Notes under the pieces: generated by a model | Database searches by the model: none | The model's input: the letters and a program-made list of their open reading frames with translations, nothing else | Told to the model about the DNA's origin: nothing | Translations under genes and position numbers: made by a program | Shown here: positions 33,752 through 42,016 of the stretch, in pieces | Position numbering within the stretch: position 1 is the first letter of the stretch | Layout of the letters: each line of letters starts with the position of its first letter | DNA from: Chlorobium sp. | GTDB lineage: Bacteria > Bacteroidota > Chlorobiia > Chlorobiales > Chlorobiaceae | Direction: 5' to 3' | NCBI GenBank assembly: GCA_005843825.1 | Contig: SZXX01000026.1 | Coordinates: 1-64,000, forward strand | DNA length: 64,000 bases

Positions 33752-34752
33752 GGTCTTGCCGCTTTAATGGCAAATGCGCAGAGCAGCATGCCGGCTACAA
33801 GAAAGTTTTGCGCAATGGCGTTATAGCGCACATCCATTGTGGCTGGTGAACGGATAAGGGAAAACTGCAGAATAAATTGAGGAACGATCAGCAAACCGAC
33901 AATGACTCCATAGATGGTCTGACCGATGATGAACATATAGCCGGAGGCCAGAAGCTGCCCGCTATTGATCAGTACTGCTGCGATCAATGCTGCCTTGGTC
34001 TCTCCGAACACAACAGGGAGTGTCCTGATACCGTTTTGGCGGTCGCCTTCAATTGATTTAAAATCGTTGATGGTCATGGTTCCTGTACTCGAAAGAGTAA
34101 AAAGCCCCGCAACGATAAGTGATGGTTGAAGCGACGAAAGGGTAAATGTCTGGCTGTAAGCTATTTCTCCAGCTATCCAGGGTATGATGAGGTATGAAAT
34201 CGCAACAATGATATTGCCGGCCCAGAGTCGTTTTTTCAGCTTTATCGGATTGGCGCTGTAGAGGTGGGCATTAATAATGCCGATGACCACATATAACCCG
34301 ATCAGGGGATGAATCAGATATCCTGTGATAACCGAAAGCACCGACCAGATGGCAATAAGTATTGTTGCGTTTTTTAGCGACATAGCTCCGCCGGGTATCG
34401 GGCGGTTAGGCTCGTTGATTTCATCGAGATCGCGGTCAAAATAGTCGTTAAGCATCTGGCAGGTACCGCTTGCCAGAGGTCCTGTCAGCAGCATCCCGAG
34501 TATGAATTTTATGCCGGACATCTCATTCCATCCAAAAGCACCGCTTGCCACAGCACCACAAAGAAAGCTCCACATGACCGGAATCCATGTAACCGGTTTT
34601 AGAAACCGGATAATGAGAGCGACCCTGGAAATATTCTCGGCAGGCATGCTTCTTGCATCCACCAGCTTCCTCACACTTAATGGCGTTTTGAACTCTCCGT
34701 TATCCGGCGGTTTCAATCGCCCAGAATCTTTAATGGAATGAAAATCACTCAC
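33748..34752 (-). CDS. (Bacterio)chlorophyll synthase-type UbiA prenyltransferase
   Basis: The protein has about 334 residues and 8-9 membrane helices. It esterifies chlorophyllide-type pigments with a polyprenyl diphosphate. The first aspartate motif, NDYFDRDLDEINEPNRPIPGG, is diagnostic of the ChlG/BchG branch, and KPVTWIPVMWSFLCGAV is the conserved start of the core. Green sulfur bacteria encode several paralogues (BchG, BchK, ChlG); I cannot say which this is. The start is uncertain: GTG 34752 is used here, ATG 34647 would give a core-length protein, and the frame is open to 34911. It leads an operon with GT2 and LOG-family genes. Confidence 0.82.
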   Translation of the reverse strand: MSDFHSIKDSGRLKPPDNGEFKTPLSVRKLVDARSMPAENISRVALIIRFLKPVTWIPVMWSFLCGAVASGAFGWNEMSGIKFILGMLLTGPLASGTCQMLNDYFDRDLDEINEPNRPIPGGAMSLKNATILIAIWSVLSVITGYLIHPLIGLYVVIGIINAHLYSANPIKLKKRLWAGNIIVAISYLIIPWIAGEIAYSQTFTLSSLQPSLIVAGLFTLSSTGTMTINDFKSIEGDRQNGIRTLPVVFGETKAALIAAVLINSGQLLASGYMFIIGQTIYGVIVGLLIVPQFILQFSLIRSPATMDVRYNAIAQNFLVAGMLLCAFAIKAARP

Positions 34753-34974
34753 CCTTACTGACTTATGTTGGAGAAATATTGCCGGTATGAAAATAACATG
34801 TAAAACTAAAGAAAGGAACCAGAGTATCGTAAAACAGCCAAGTTTATGTTTAATATCCTGAAATATCCTGAGGAATTTTTTTAAACTCGAAAAACAGCAT
34901 GAATTATTCAACTTAATAAGCAGTGCTGTTGTTATTCTGACTTCAACCCACCATTAAAACAGGAGATATATTCC

Positions 34975-35448
34975 ATGGCAGGTCCGGGATTGTTCAAGGA
35001 TATGAAAAAGACCTTTCTGTTTCACGCTATCTCTGCTCATTTCAGTAACGGTCTGATTCCAGTTGCAGTCCTCTATCTTCTGTTGACACTTTCAACAGGA
35101 AGCACCTATTTCGAGCATACGGTTGAGCATCTTATTGTCATTGTCGTCATGGCTATTCCTGTCTCTTTTTTTTCAGGTATATACGACTGGAAAACAAAAT
35201 TTCGCGGAGCAAAAGCCCCCATATTTATTAAAAAACTTAGACTTTCAGGCTTGCTCTTTGTGTTATGTATTTCTGCTGTTGCCATCAGGTTGAGCATTCC
35301 CGACGTTATGAATCGTCAGGGTGTCGAGCATTGGCTTTATATCGTCCTTCTTTTTTCCATGCTTCCCGTTGTGACGCTTCTTGGTCATTATGGCGGCAAA
35401 CTCTCCTCCCTCCCAAAGCCTCAGCAAAAGCCACCTCAGAAACCTTAA
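34975..35448 (+). CDS. Four-helix integral membrane protein of unknown function
   Basis: This 157-residue inner-membrane protein has about four hydrophobic helices. Histidines lie at helix ends (FHAISAHFSNG, FEHTVEHL, LLGHYGG), a pattern seen in membrane heme or redox proteins, but no motif identifies it. The conserved-looking FFSGIYDWKTKFRGAKAP loop is between helices two and three. A good AGGAGATATATTCC precedes the ATG. It is divergent from the chlorophyll synthase-like gene, so they may share a control region. Repeat R2 follows its stop. Confidence 0.65.
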   Translation: MAGPGLFKDMKKTFLFHAISAHFSNGLIPVAVLYLLLTLSTGSTYFEHTVEHLIVIVVMAIPVSFFSGIYDWKTKFRGAKAPIFIKKLRLSGLLFVLCISAVAIRLSIPDVMNRQGVEHWLYIVLLFSMLPVVTLLGHYGGKLSSLPKPQQKPPQKP

Positions 35449-35464
35449 GCCTGCCTTTTTTATA

Positions 35465-35507
35465 GACCCTATAAGTCCTATAAGTCCTATAAGTCCTATT
35501 GGTCCTA
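35465..35507. repeat. 9-bp-period repeat, copy R2
   Basis: Three CCTATAAGT units, one CCTATTGGT and a terminal CCTAT form the cleanest tandem copy. It begins 17 bases after the stop of the membrane-protein gene. Confidence 0.75.
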
Positions 35508-36064
35508 TCTTCCTTCCTTATTCTTAAAAAAAACTTAAAAAATAATTTGCTGCATATCATTTCAATTGTTAAGTTCTTGTTAATGGGGTAATGTTATACG
35601 TAATGCAGAGTAAAATCTCTGAGCCTCTTTTACGAAGATTGTTCTTTATCAGTTAACAGCAACGCTGATTTTTCCATATTTCCACACATTCATTTATTAC
35701 GTTTATCTCTGTTCGATGCGTAATTGTCAAGCGATTGACCATAAAGGGTGATGCGTTTTATCTATGATTGCTGCCTTTTTTTGATATGCAGTCATAAGCC
35801 TTAGGCGCATTTTCTTCATTCGTGTGTACTCCTGATACTAAAATTCATGTAACGATTTTCGTCTTGTAATATTCCGTTACGGCTTTTCTTGCGCAGGTTC
35901 CTGGTCATTACCGATAGTATTCTATAGATAAATAGTAAGGCGCATTATACGCTCTTTATAAGGGGTTTGCTTTTTTTCGCCCATAGAGGCATTGTTCTTT
36001 TAAGGTGGAGCATAGCTTTTTTATAAGTATGCAATTATTGATCAATCACATAAACGGAGAGAGT
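35508..36064. other. Long AT-rich leader region of the second cytochrome-porin
   Basis: About 550 bases without a supportable gene. The ribosome site AACGGAGAGAGT lies at its end. The length suggests an extended regulated 5' region, but I see no clear riboswitch or regulator palindrome. Confidence 0.35.
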
Positions 36065-37441
36065 ATGACAAAGAATGCCGGGCCGGTTTCGGCCATCAGA
36101 AGTAAAAAAAGGTGTAGTTTTATTTTCCTCTTGTGTAGTATGGTATCTCTTATTGTTTTATCGGCGCAGGATAGTTTTGCTTTGCCGGTATTCGCACGAA
36201 AATACCATACCGCATGTTCCACCTGCCATATAGCATTCCCTGCCAGAAACGGTTTTGGCGAAGCTTTCCGTAACAACGGTTATCGCTTCCCTGATGGCAC
36301 CGATGAAGATATGGTAAAGGAAGAACCGATCAAGCTTGGTCAGGACGCCTATAAGGATGTCTTCCCTGATGCAATCTGGCCTTCTGATTTGCCAAATATG
36401 CCCTCTCTTGGTTTCCTGGCAAGGAGCGGAGGCTCGTTGAAAAAGAGCCCGACTACCGGGTACAGGAATGTGGATGTCAATTCCTCAGTTGATATGTTTT
36501 TTGCCGGGACGATAACCAGGCAGTTGAGCTATATCGGCGACTTGAACTTTGGTACTGATCCTACAACTCTTGGACGCCTGCAGTTGCTCTGGACGTTCAA
36601 ACCCGGGATCGGTATTGCATGGGGAGATATTGGCTTTCCGGAACAGTTTGACTTGATTTCAACCACACCTGGCGCTGACCTGAATGGTTATGCAGTAACC
36701 CTCCCGAATCCCAACAAAGGGATTGAATTAAGGATTGCCGGGAATACAGGAACCTGTGGAGGCTATTCGTTTCTTGCTGGAATCGGCCGGAATTCTCAGT
36801 TCGGTGCAGCTGGTTTCGACAACGTTTCAGGCAATTTTGCAGATACCAGATTTGTACGGGCAACCTACAAGGTCGGTGGCAACGGTTTGATGAGTGGGGT
36901 CGGCGGGTCCTATGGCGTTCAGGCTATAGGAATGGACAACTCTGTAACTTTCGGCGTTGATTATGTCAATTCAGGTCAAGGTGCGAGCACTGGTTCTGGA
37001 GATGCCTATGCAGGTTTGACTAAAACAGCTTACTCCGGTGATGTGCGGATTAATTACGGGTCATTGCGTGCTGTCGCACAGTATGCCCGCTTTAATGAAG
37101 TGGTCAATGATGGAGTGTTGGCTGGTGCCGCGGATGATGGTTCCGATATTGCAATAGGCGGCAAGGATTTTGGTAAACGCTCAGCTCTTTCTCTTGAAGC
37201 GGACTACTGGATCTATCCTTGGCTTTTTGGACTTGTTCGTTACGAGCATCTCCAGGATGATTTTAACGGAAAGATCAACAAGGTTATTCCTGGTATCGGG
37301 GCCTTGCTTAGACCGAATGTCAAGTTTGGTATTGAGTATGTTGCTGTTACAAAAGAGGCGTCTACTATCGCAGGTGCTTCCTCGGCGGCCTTTGATCAAG
37401 CAGCCAACTCAATATCCCTCTATACCCAGGTTGGCTTTTAA
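36065..37441 (+). CDS. Outer-membrane porin fused to a monoheme cytochrome c (second copy)
   Basis: This 458-residue paralogue of the protein at 6925 has a signal peptide of about 39 residues, then LPVFARKYHTACSTCH with one heme site (Cys51, Cys54, His55). The shared block PARNGFGEAFRNNGYRFP follows, and then a long beta-barrel sequence with Phe at the C-terminus (TQVGF). ATG 36065 has AACGGAGAGAGT upstream; a further ATG at 36005 is in frame but unsupported. It stands alone with a strong terminator. Heme position and barrel match the Cyc2 design for electron exchange with extracellular donors; the natural donor is not known. Confidence 0.78.
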   Translation: MTKNAGPVSAIRSKKRCSFIFLLCSMVSLIVLSAQDSFALPVFARKYHTACSTCHIAFPARNGFGEAFRNNGYRFPDGTDEDMVKEEPIKLGQDAYKDVFPDAIWPSDLPNMPSLGFLARSGGSLKKSPTTGYRNVDVNSSVDMFFAGTITRQLSYIGDLNFGTDPTTLGRLQLLWTFKPGIGIAWGDIGFPEQFDLISTTPGADLNGYAVTLPNPNKGIELRIAGNTGTCGGYSFLAGIGRNSQFGAAGFDNVSGNFADTRFVRATYKVGGNGLMSGVGGSYGVQAIGMDNSVTFGVDYVNSGQGASTGSGDAYAGLTKTAYSGDVRINYGSLRAVAQYARFNEVVNDGVLAGAADDGSDIAIGGKDFGKRSALSLEADYWIYPWLFGLVRYEHLQDDFNGKINKVIPGIGALLRPNVKFGIEYVAVTKEASTIAGASSAAFDQAANSISLYTQVGF

Positions 37442-37485
37442 CGGTTTCCGTTGTTGATGTTCTTTTTTTGCTTGTGTGTTGTGTG

Positions 37486-37551
37486 GAGAGGCGTGCTTTC
37501 AATACAGGGAGATTTTTGTTTCCATGTATGAAAGCACGCCTCTTTTTTTTT
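37486..37551 (+). terminator. Strong terminator after the second cytochrome-porin
   Basis: A stem of about 17 bp (GAGGCGTGCTTTCA.. / TGAAAGCACGCCTC) is followed by nine T residues. Confidence 0.85.
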
Positions 37552-37646
37552 GTCTGAAAAGAGATACATGACTGACATTTTCAGTATCCAAAGCCACAAA
37601 CATATTGTACTTTCCTTTCTCTTCGTAACAGAAACAAATTGCTCGC

Positions 37647-38273
37647 ATGATCGACAATACCGTTCTTCTGGCATTTTTTACGACATCAGTCATTCTTGCG
37701 CTCTCTCCCGGTCCCGATAACCTTTTTGTCATGGCGCAGTCAGCCCAGAAGGGTCGCATGGCAGGCCTGTTTGTAACACTGGGCCTTGCTACAGGGCTGA
37801 TTGGTCATACTGTTGCCGTCGCATTCGGTCTTGCCGCCATCATCCGTGCTTCGACACTTGCGTTCACTGCCCTGAAATTTTCAGGTGCAGCCTATCTTCT
37901 TTATCTTGCATGGCAGGCTTTCAGGGCTGGGGCTGCAACCGTGAAGAAGGACGATGTTCAGGCATTTTCTCGTGGTAATCTCTATCGGCGCGGGATTATC
38001 ATGAACCTCACGAACCCTAAGGTATCTCTCTTTTTTCTAGCTTTTCTTCCGCAGTTTGCTGATCCCCGGCGTGGTTCCATGATGCTTCAGTTTTTTCAGT
38101 TGGGAGGGATTTTCATCATGGCAACCATTTTCGTTTTTGGGCTCATTAGTTTCATCGCTGGAGGAGTGGGGGAGAAGTTCAGCAGCTCTCCGCTAGCGCA
38201 GAAAATCGTCAACAGAATAGCTTCTGCGGTGTTTGTCGGGCTTGCCTTGAAACTGGCACTATCTGAACGCTAA
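37647..38273 (+). CDS. LysE/RhtB-family amino-acid exporter
   Basis: This 208-residue inner-membrane protein has about six helices. The family motif SPGPDNLFVMAQSAQKGRMAG is at residues 20-40, and GAAYLLYLAWQAFR follows at about 79-92. Members export amino acids such as lysine, threonine or homoserine. Substrate cannot be told. It is followed 13 bases later by the Rieske-flavodoxin gene, so the two are probably cotranscribed. The ATG has no classical ribosome site, only AACAGAAAC nearby. Confidence 0.9.
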   Translation: MIDNTVLLAFFTTSVILALSPGPDNLFVMAQSAQKGRMAGLFVTLGLATGLIGHTVAVAFGLAAIIRASTLAFTALKFSGAAYLLYLAWQAFRAGAATVKKDDVQAFSRGNLYRRGIIMNLTNPKVSLFFLAFLPQFADPRRGSMMLQFFQLGGIFIMATIFVFGLISFIAGGVGEKFSSSPLAQKIVNRIASAVFVGLALKLALSER

Positions 38274-38286
38274 AAAAGTCATAATC

Positions 38287-39399
38287 ATGCAATACATACC
38301 TCTTATCCCCCTCTCGGACCTTCCGGAAAACACCCATAAATCAGTAAAACAGGGCAGCAAATCGATTGCGCTGTTTCATTACGAAGGCATTATATCTGCG
38401 CTTGATCATGCCTGTATCCACAAAGGCGGAGATCTTGGGGAGGGCTTCATCCAGATACTTGATGACCGGGAGCGTTATGTTGCCTGTCCCTGGCATGGAT
38501 GGCAGTACAACCTGAAAACCGGTAAAGCTCCGGATGGCTACAAGGACCGACAGGCAATCTACGATGTCATTGTGCGGGATGGGATGATTTGCGTGTCTGA
38601 AAAACCGGTGACAGATGCTTTCAGGTCTGAACACGAATCTGATCCCCTGGCCGACTTGAGGAGCCTCAACTATCAAACCACAGCGACCTCTCTCAATGTC
38701 CTTGGAATTTCTACTACAAATATGAATCGTGATCTTCCGAGGCCTTCAACTTCAGAGACAGCATTGCAAAGCGCTCTTGATATAGCGGCCTCAAAATTTG
38801 GTGCTCAAACAAAAATGATAAAACTCCGTGAGTTGAACTTTCGTCATTGTGAAGGTTACTACAGCCGTCATGAGAAAGCTTGCACATGGCCGTGTTCCAT
38901 TTCAGAAATGGATGCAAATGACGGTATGAATGAAATATACCGTTCCCTGGTGTTGTGGGCAGACGCCGTTATCCTTGCAACCCCGATCAGATGGGGAAAT
39001 GCATCGTCGCTTTATTATAAAATGGCAGAACGGCTCAATACCGTCCAGAATCAGATCACTATTCACGATAAGGTGCTTATAAAAAACAAAGCAGTATCGT
39101 TGATTATAACCGGTGGTCAGGATAATATTCAGGGGGTTGCAGGACAGCTCAACTCATTTTTTGCTGATCTTGGTTTTTCGTTTCCACCCTTCAACTATCT
39201 CGGCTGGAGCAGAGGCTGGATAGCTGAAGATATGGAAAACAATTACACCCGTTTTTTTAAGAACCGCTATGTTAAGCGCTCAGTCGTTGATCTGGTCACC
39301 AATACGGTCAAGCTGGTCCAGCAAATAAAGCAAATGGATGCATCACAACTTCAAGCCCCGAAGCCTAAAATATCTGAGGCTGGAAGTCTTTCTGAATAG
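38287..39399 (+). CDS. Rieske [2Fe-2S] domain fused to an NADPH-dependent FMN reductase/flavodoxin-like domain
   Basis: This 370-residue cytoplasmic redox protein has a Rieske domain at about residues 1-103, with the cluster ligands CIHKG and CPWHGW (two Cys, two His). A flavodoxin-like domain from about 137 (LNVLGIS, then ATPIRWGNASSLYYKMAERL for FMN binding and ITGGQDNIQGV) follows. The flavin domain resembles the NADPH-dependent FMN reductase family. The fusion would pass electrons between NAD(P)H, FMN and an iron-sulfur cluster in one polypeptide. No oxygenase subunit is near. It follows a LysE exporter by 13 bases. The partner is unknown. Confidence 0.85.
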   Translation: MQYIPLIPLSDLPENTHKSVKQGSKSIALFHYEGIISALDHACIHKGGDLGEGFIQILDDRERYVACPWHGWQYNLKTGKAPDGYKDRQAIYDVIVRDGMICVSEKPVTDAFRSEHESDPLADLRSLNYQTTATSLNVLGISTTNMNRDLPRPSTSETALQSALDIAASKFGAQTKMIKLRELNFRHCEGYYSRHEKACTWPCSISEMDANDGMNEIYRSLVLWADAVILATPIRWGNASSLYYKMAERLNTVQNQITIHDKVLIKNKAVSLIITGGQDNIQGVAGQLNSFFADLGFSFPPFNYLGWSRGWIAEDMENNYTRFFKNRYVKRSVVDLVTNTVKLVQQIKQMDASQLQAPKPKISEAGSLSE

Positions 39400-39457
39400 G
39401 GAGTGTTAACGGATGTTGGCAGTTTTGGTTTATGTTTGTTTTTAATGACAAAATTCA

Positions 39458-39489
39458 GTACAATTAATTGTACGTAAAAGAGTACAATT
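39458..39489 (+). promoter_or_regulatory. Candidate autoregulatory operator of the Phd/YefM antitoxin
   Basis: A perfect 16-bp palindrome GTACAATTAATTGTAC (39458-39473) is followed by a third half-site GTACAATT (39482-39489). Phd/YefM antitoxins bind TGTACA-type palindromes in their own promoters, so this is the likely self-control site. Confidence 0.6.
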
Positions 39490-39501
39490 CTTAAATGGTG
39501 T

Positions 39502-39744
39502 ATGGGTAGTATCAATCTTGAAGAAGATATAAGGCCGTTGTCGGAATTTCGAGCAAACACGGCCTCGTTGGTAAAACACGTCAAAAAAACCGGACGACCT
39601 CTCGTGCTGACGCAGCACGGCAAAAGTACGGTAGTATTGCTTGATGTAAGTCACTATCAGTCGATGGTATCTAACATTGAGTTGTTTTCAGGTGTAGTTG
39701 CCGGTCAAGGTAAAAGTATTCTGGCCTCTACACTCAAAAAGTGA
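39502..39744 (+). CDS. Phd/YefM-family antitoxin (apparently without toxin)
   Basis: This 80-residue DNA-binding antitoxin contains the Phd/YefM pattern: IRPLSEFRANTASLVKHVKKTGRPLVLTQHGK at the N-terminus, then VVLLDVSHYQSMV. It normally represses its promoter and neutralises a Doc or YoeB toxin encoded just downstream. Only 123 bases separate it from the next gene, with no toxin frame. A palindromic operator lies just upstream. It could be a solitary transcription regulator, an antidote to a toxin elsewhere, or a remnant. Confidence 0.85.
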   Translation: MGSINLEEDIRPLSEFRANTASLVKHVKKTGRPLVLTQHGKSTVVLLDVSHYQSMVSNIELFSGVVAGQGKSILASTLKK

Positions 39745-39867
39745 ACCTCAATATTTTGTTAATAAAAGGATGAATTGATCTCTTTTTTACCTTCAGGTTA
39801 CTTTGTCGAGTGGTAGAAAAGTTTAGTTTTCCTCTCAATTGAACATTAAGAACAGCAGCCAAGAACA

Positions 39868-41151
39868 ATGCCTAATAAAATCCTGACATTTGCGATGTCC
39901 CGCTCGCAGAACAAGGCTATCCTGCACAACAGGAAACTCATTCCCTACGCTCTGTCAATCTTTGCCTTTCTGGTAACACTCCTCTTTGCCTCGGCTCTGG
40001 TGCTGCCACTGGTGTTGCATGCCCATACAGCAGAAGATTCACTGCACTCTCAGGTTCCAATAAACTCCTATATCCTCAAGGAGATAGGCACTTCGGCAGT
40101 CCTGATGGAAAAGGATATTGACAGACCGGTTTCTCCGGCAAGCCTCACCAAGATACTCACCTGTACCATGGCGATTGAAAGTGGCAGGCTTGATCATGAT
40201 GTGCTTATTACTAAAGAGGCAACGATGGTTGAGCCCTCAATAGCTGGATTCAAAGTGGGTGAAAAAATCAAGCTTATTGATCTGGTCAAAGCTGCCATGG
40301 TCAATTCAAGCAACGATGCGGCATTTGCTATCGCAATCTATCTCTCCGGCAATGTCGATGCCTTCGTTACCGCCATGAACTCCAGGGCGAAAATGATAGG
40401 AATGAAAAATTCCAGGTTTACCAATCCGGCGGGTTTTGATAAAGGTATCTATGCTGGTAATATCTCCACAGCCGGAGACCTGTTGCGCCTCACTGAACAC
40501 GCGGTAAAAAACCCTGTTTTCAACGATATAGCCCGCCTTGAGAAAGCTGTTTTTACAGAGCAGACAACCCAGAAGGTTTACTCGCTTAAAACGCACAATA
40601 AGCTTCTGGATAGATACCCCTATGCTGTCGGTATTAAAACCGGTTTTACCACCAAAGCAGGCGGATGTCTTATCGCCAGGGCCATCAAAAACAACAAGGA
40701 TGTTCTTCTGGTGATGCTTAACGCCAGAACAGACAGATGGCATGTTGCGGCGAACATGTTTGATATGGCTTTTTCAGGTGTTAATCCTGATCAGGCATCA
40801 ATATTTCCGCCATCCAGGGGCGATTCAGGTCGTGCCCAGGTTTCTGTTGTAAAAGAACGGGGACGGTCAGGCAAAAGAGTCTATCATTTGTCAAAGGCAG
40901 CTCTGAGGTCTAAAAACAATTCCATAGCCTTGTCAAAGTCCGGCAGAAAGCAAAAACACAATGCTCTTGCTCTTGCAAAGCAAGGCCATAAAGCAAGGAG
41001 AGCTGCTCCTGCCATTGCGAAATCCGGCAGAAAGGGGAAGAAGCATGAGCTTCTCGCTTCTCGACAAGTCAGAAAAAACAAAAAAAGAGTAAATCTTTCA
41101 TACAAGCCATTCAATATCAATACTGCAAGCCAACGTTATATCGCGGCGTAG
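39868..41151 (+). CDS. D-alanyl-D-alanine carboxypeptidase (S11) with a basic C-terminal tail
   Basis: This 427-residue penicillin-binding protein trims the last D-Ala from peptidoglycan peptides. A signal anchor (about residues 24-50) comes first. The active site then has SLTK (Ser92, Lys95), SSN at 147-149, and KTGFT near 258. After about residue 310 an unusual tail appears, rich in Lys, Arg, Ala and Ser, with repeats such as SKSGRKQKHNALALAKQG. The tail replaces the usual PBP5 C-terminal domain and might bind DNA, wall polymers or the membrane. A Dabb gene follows 55 bases later. Confidence 0.88.
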   Translation: MPNKILTFAMSRSQNKAILHNRKLIPYALSIFAFLVTLLFASALVLPLVLHAHTAEDSLHSQVPINSYILKEIGTSAVLMEKDIDRPVSPASLTKILTCTMAIESGRLDHDVLITKEATMVEPSIAGFKVGEKIKLIDLVKAAMVNSSNDAAFAIAIYLSGNVDAFVTAMNSRAKMIGMKNSRFTNPAGFDKGIYAGNISTAGDLLRLTEHAVKNPVFNDIARLEKAVFTEQTTQKVYSLKTHNKLLDRYPYAVGIKTGFTTKAGGCLIARAIKNNKDVLLVMLNARTDRWHVAANMFDMAFSGVNPDQASIFPPSRGDSGRAQVSVVKERGRSGKRVYHLSKAALRSKNNSIALSKSGRKQKHNALALAKQGHKARRAAPAIAKSGRKGKKHELLASRQVRKNKKRVNLSYKPFNINTASQRYIAA

Positions 41152-41206
41152 TTGACTCTCTGTTTTCTTCACTGTTCTCACTTTTATTAAATCTAATGAG
41201 AGGGTA

Positions 41207-41509
41207 ATGGTCAAGCATATTGTAATGTGGCGCCTTAAAGACACTGCACATGGAAATGACCCGGCAACCAATGCTTGTCTTATCAAGCAGAAGCTTGAAG
41301 GTCTGCGGGGCAGAATTCCAGGACTGATCGCTATCGAGGTGGGCATTGATTTCAGCAGGACAGAAAGCTCAGGAAATATCGTGTTATATAGTGAGTTCGC
41401 AGACAGGGAGGCTCTTGCATCCTATCAGGCACATCCGGAACACCAGGCATTGATTCCGTTTATCGGTGAAGCGACAAGTGAGCGCAGGCTGGTTGATTAC
41501 GAGATGTGA
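41207..41509 (+). CDS. Dabb-family (stress-responsive A/B barrel) protein
   Basis: This 100-residue protein has the dimeric alpha+beta barrel pattern: MVKHIVMWRLKD at the start, LIAIEVGIDF in the middle, then LASYQAHPEHQALIPFI. Bacterial members are small dimers of mostly unknown function; some are enzymes or bind small ligands. It lies after the carboxypeptidase gene and is followed by a strong bidirectional terminator. Confidence 0.85.
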   Translation: MVKHIVMWRLKDTAHGNDPATNACLIKQKLEGLRGRIPGLIAIEVGIDFSRTESSGNIVLYSEFADREALASYQAHPEHQALIPFIGEATSERRLVDYEM

Positions 41510-41556
41510 GCAGTTTATGGGTCTGAGTACAATGCGGTGCAGAAATAACAGAAATA

Positions 41557-41592
41557 AAAAAGCGGATGGTCAAAAACCATCCGCTTTTTTAT
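41557..41592. terminator. Bidirectional terminator between Dabb and ferredoxin genes
   Basis: The stem AAAAGCGGATGGT / ACCATCCGCTTTT has A-rich and T-rich flanks, so it can serve the Dabb gene (plus) and the ferredoxin gene (minus), which converge here. Confidence 0.85.
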
Positions 41593-41615
41593 TGTCGCTT
41601 TTTTCCTGTTCAGGT

Positions 41616-41804
41616 TTATCCCTGAACGATGCACTCTGCTGGGCAGACTGCAGAGCAGGCTGGGGAGTCAGAGTATCCTACGCACTCTGTGCAGGTTGCA
41701 GCATCGATGATATAAACATCATCGCCGGCAGAAATCGCATTGACTGGACAATCTGGTTCACAGGCTCCGCAGTAAGTACATTCTTCAGTAATGTAGAGTG
41801 CCAT
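41616..41804 (-). CDS. 2[4Fe-4S] ferredoxin, Chlorobium type (copy 1)
   Basis: This 62-residue protein carries two [4Fe-4S] clusters. The first motif is CTYCGACEPDCP. The second is CTECVGYSDSPACSAVCP, with the extra residues between the second and third Cys that mark photosynthetic bacterial ferredoxins. In green sulfur bacteria such proteins accept electrons from the type I reaction centre and reduce the enzymes of the reductive TCA cycle. AGGAAATTAAT precedes the ATG. It follows a second very similar gene on the same strand by about 210 bases. Confidence 0.95.
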   Translation of the reverse strand: MALYITEECTYCGACEPDCPVNAISAGDDVYIIDAATCTECVGYSDSPACSAVCPAECIVQG

Positions 41805-42016
41805 ATTAATTTCCTAGCTTAATAGTTGTAAAAAAAAGGAAAGAACGATTCGGGTGAATTTCGACTAATATAAGATTTTTTTTTAGCTCAAAAAAAACGT
41901 CGTATGCTCTGAGGCGTTATTTTAAGCCAAAATAGCATTGTTTATTCAAGGCCGGGGGAAAATCAGCCTGGTAAAAAGATGCTTGGGCCTTTGCGCAAAA
42001 CCCATCAGTTGGATTT

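Noticed and set aside
35465-35507. Tandem CCTATAAGT units considered as a CRISPR or iteron origin
   Set aside because: Units are 9 bases with no spacers and no cas or replication genes nearby; the same element is dispersed at five places.
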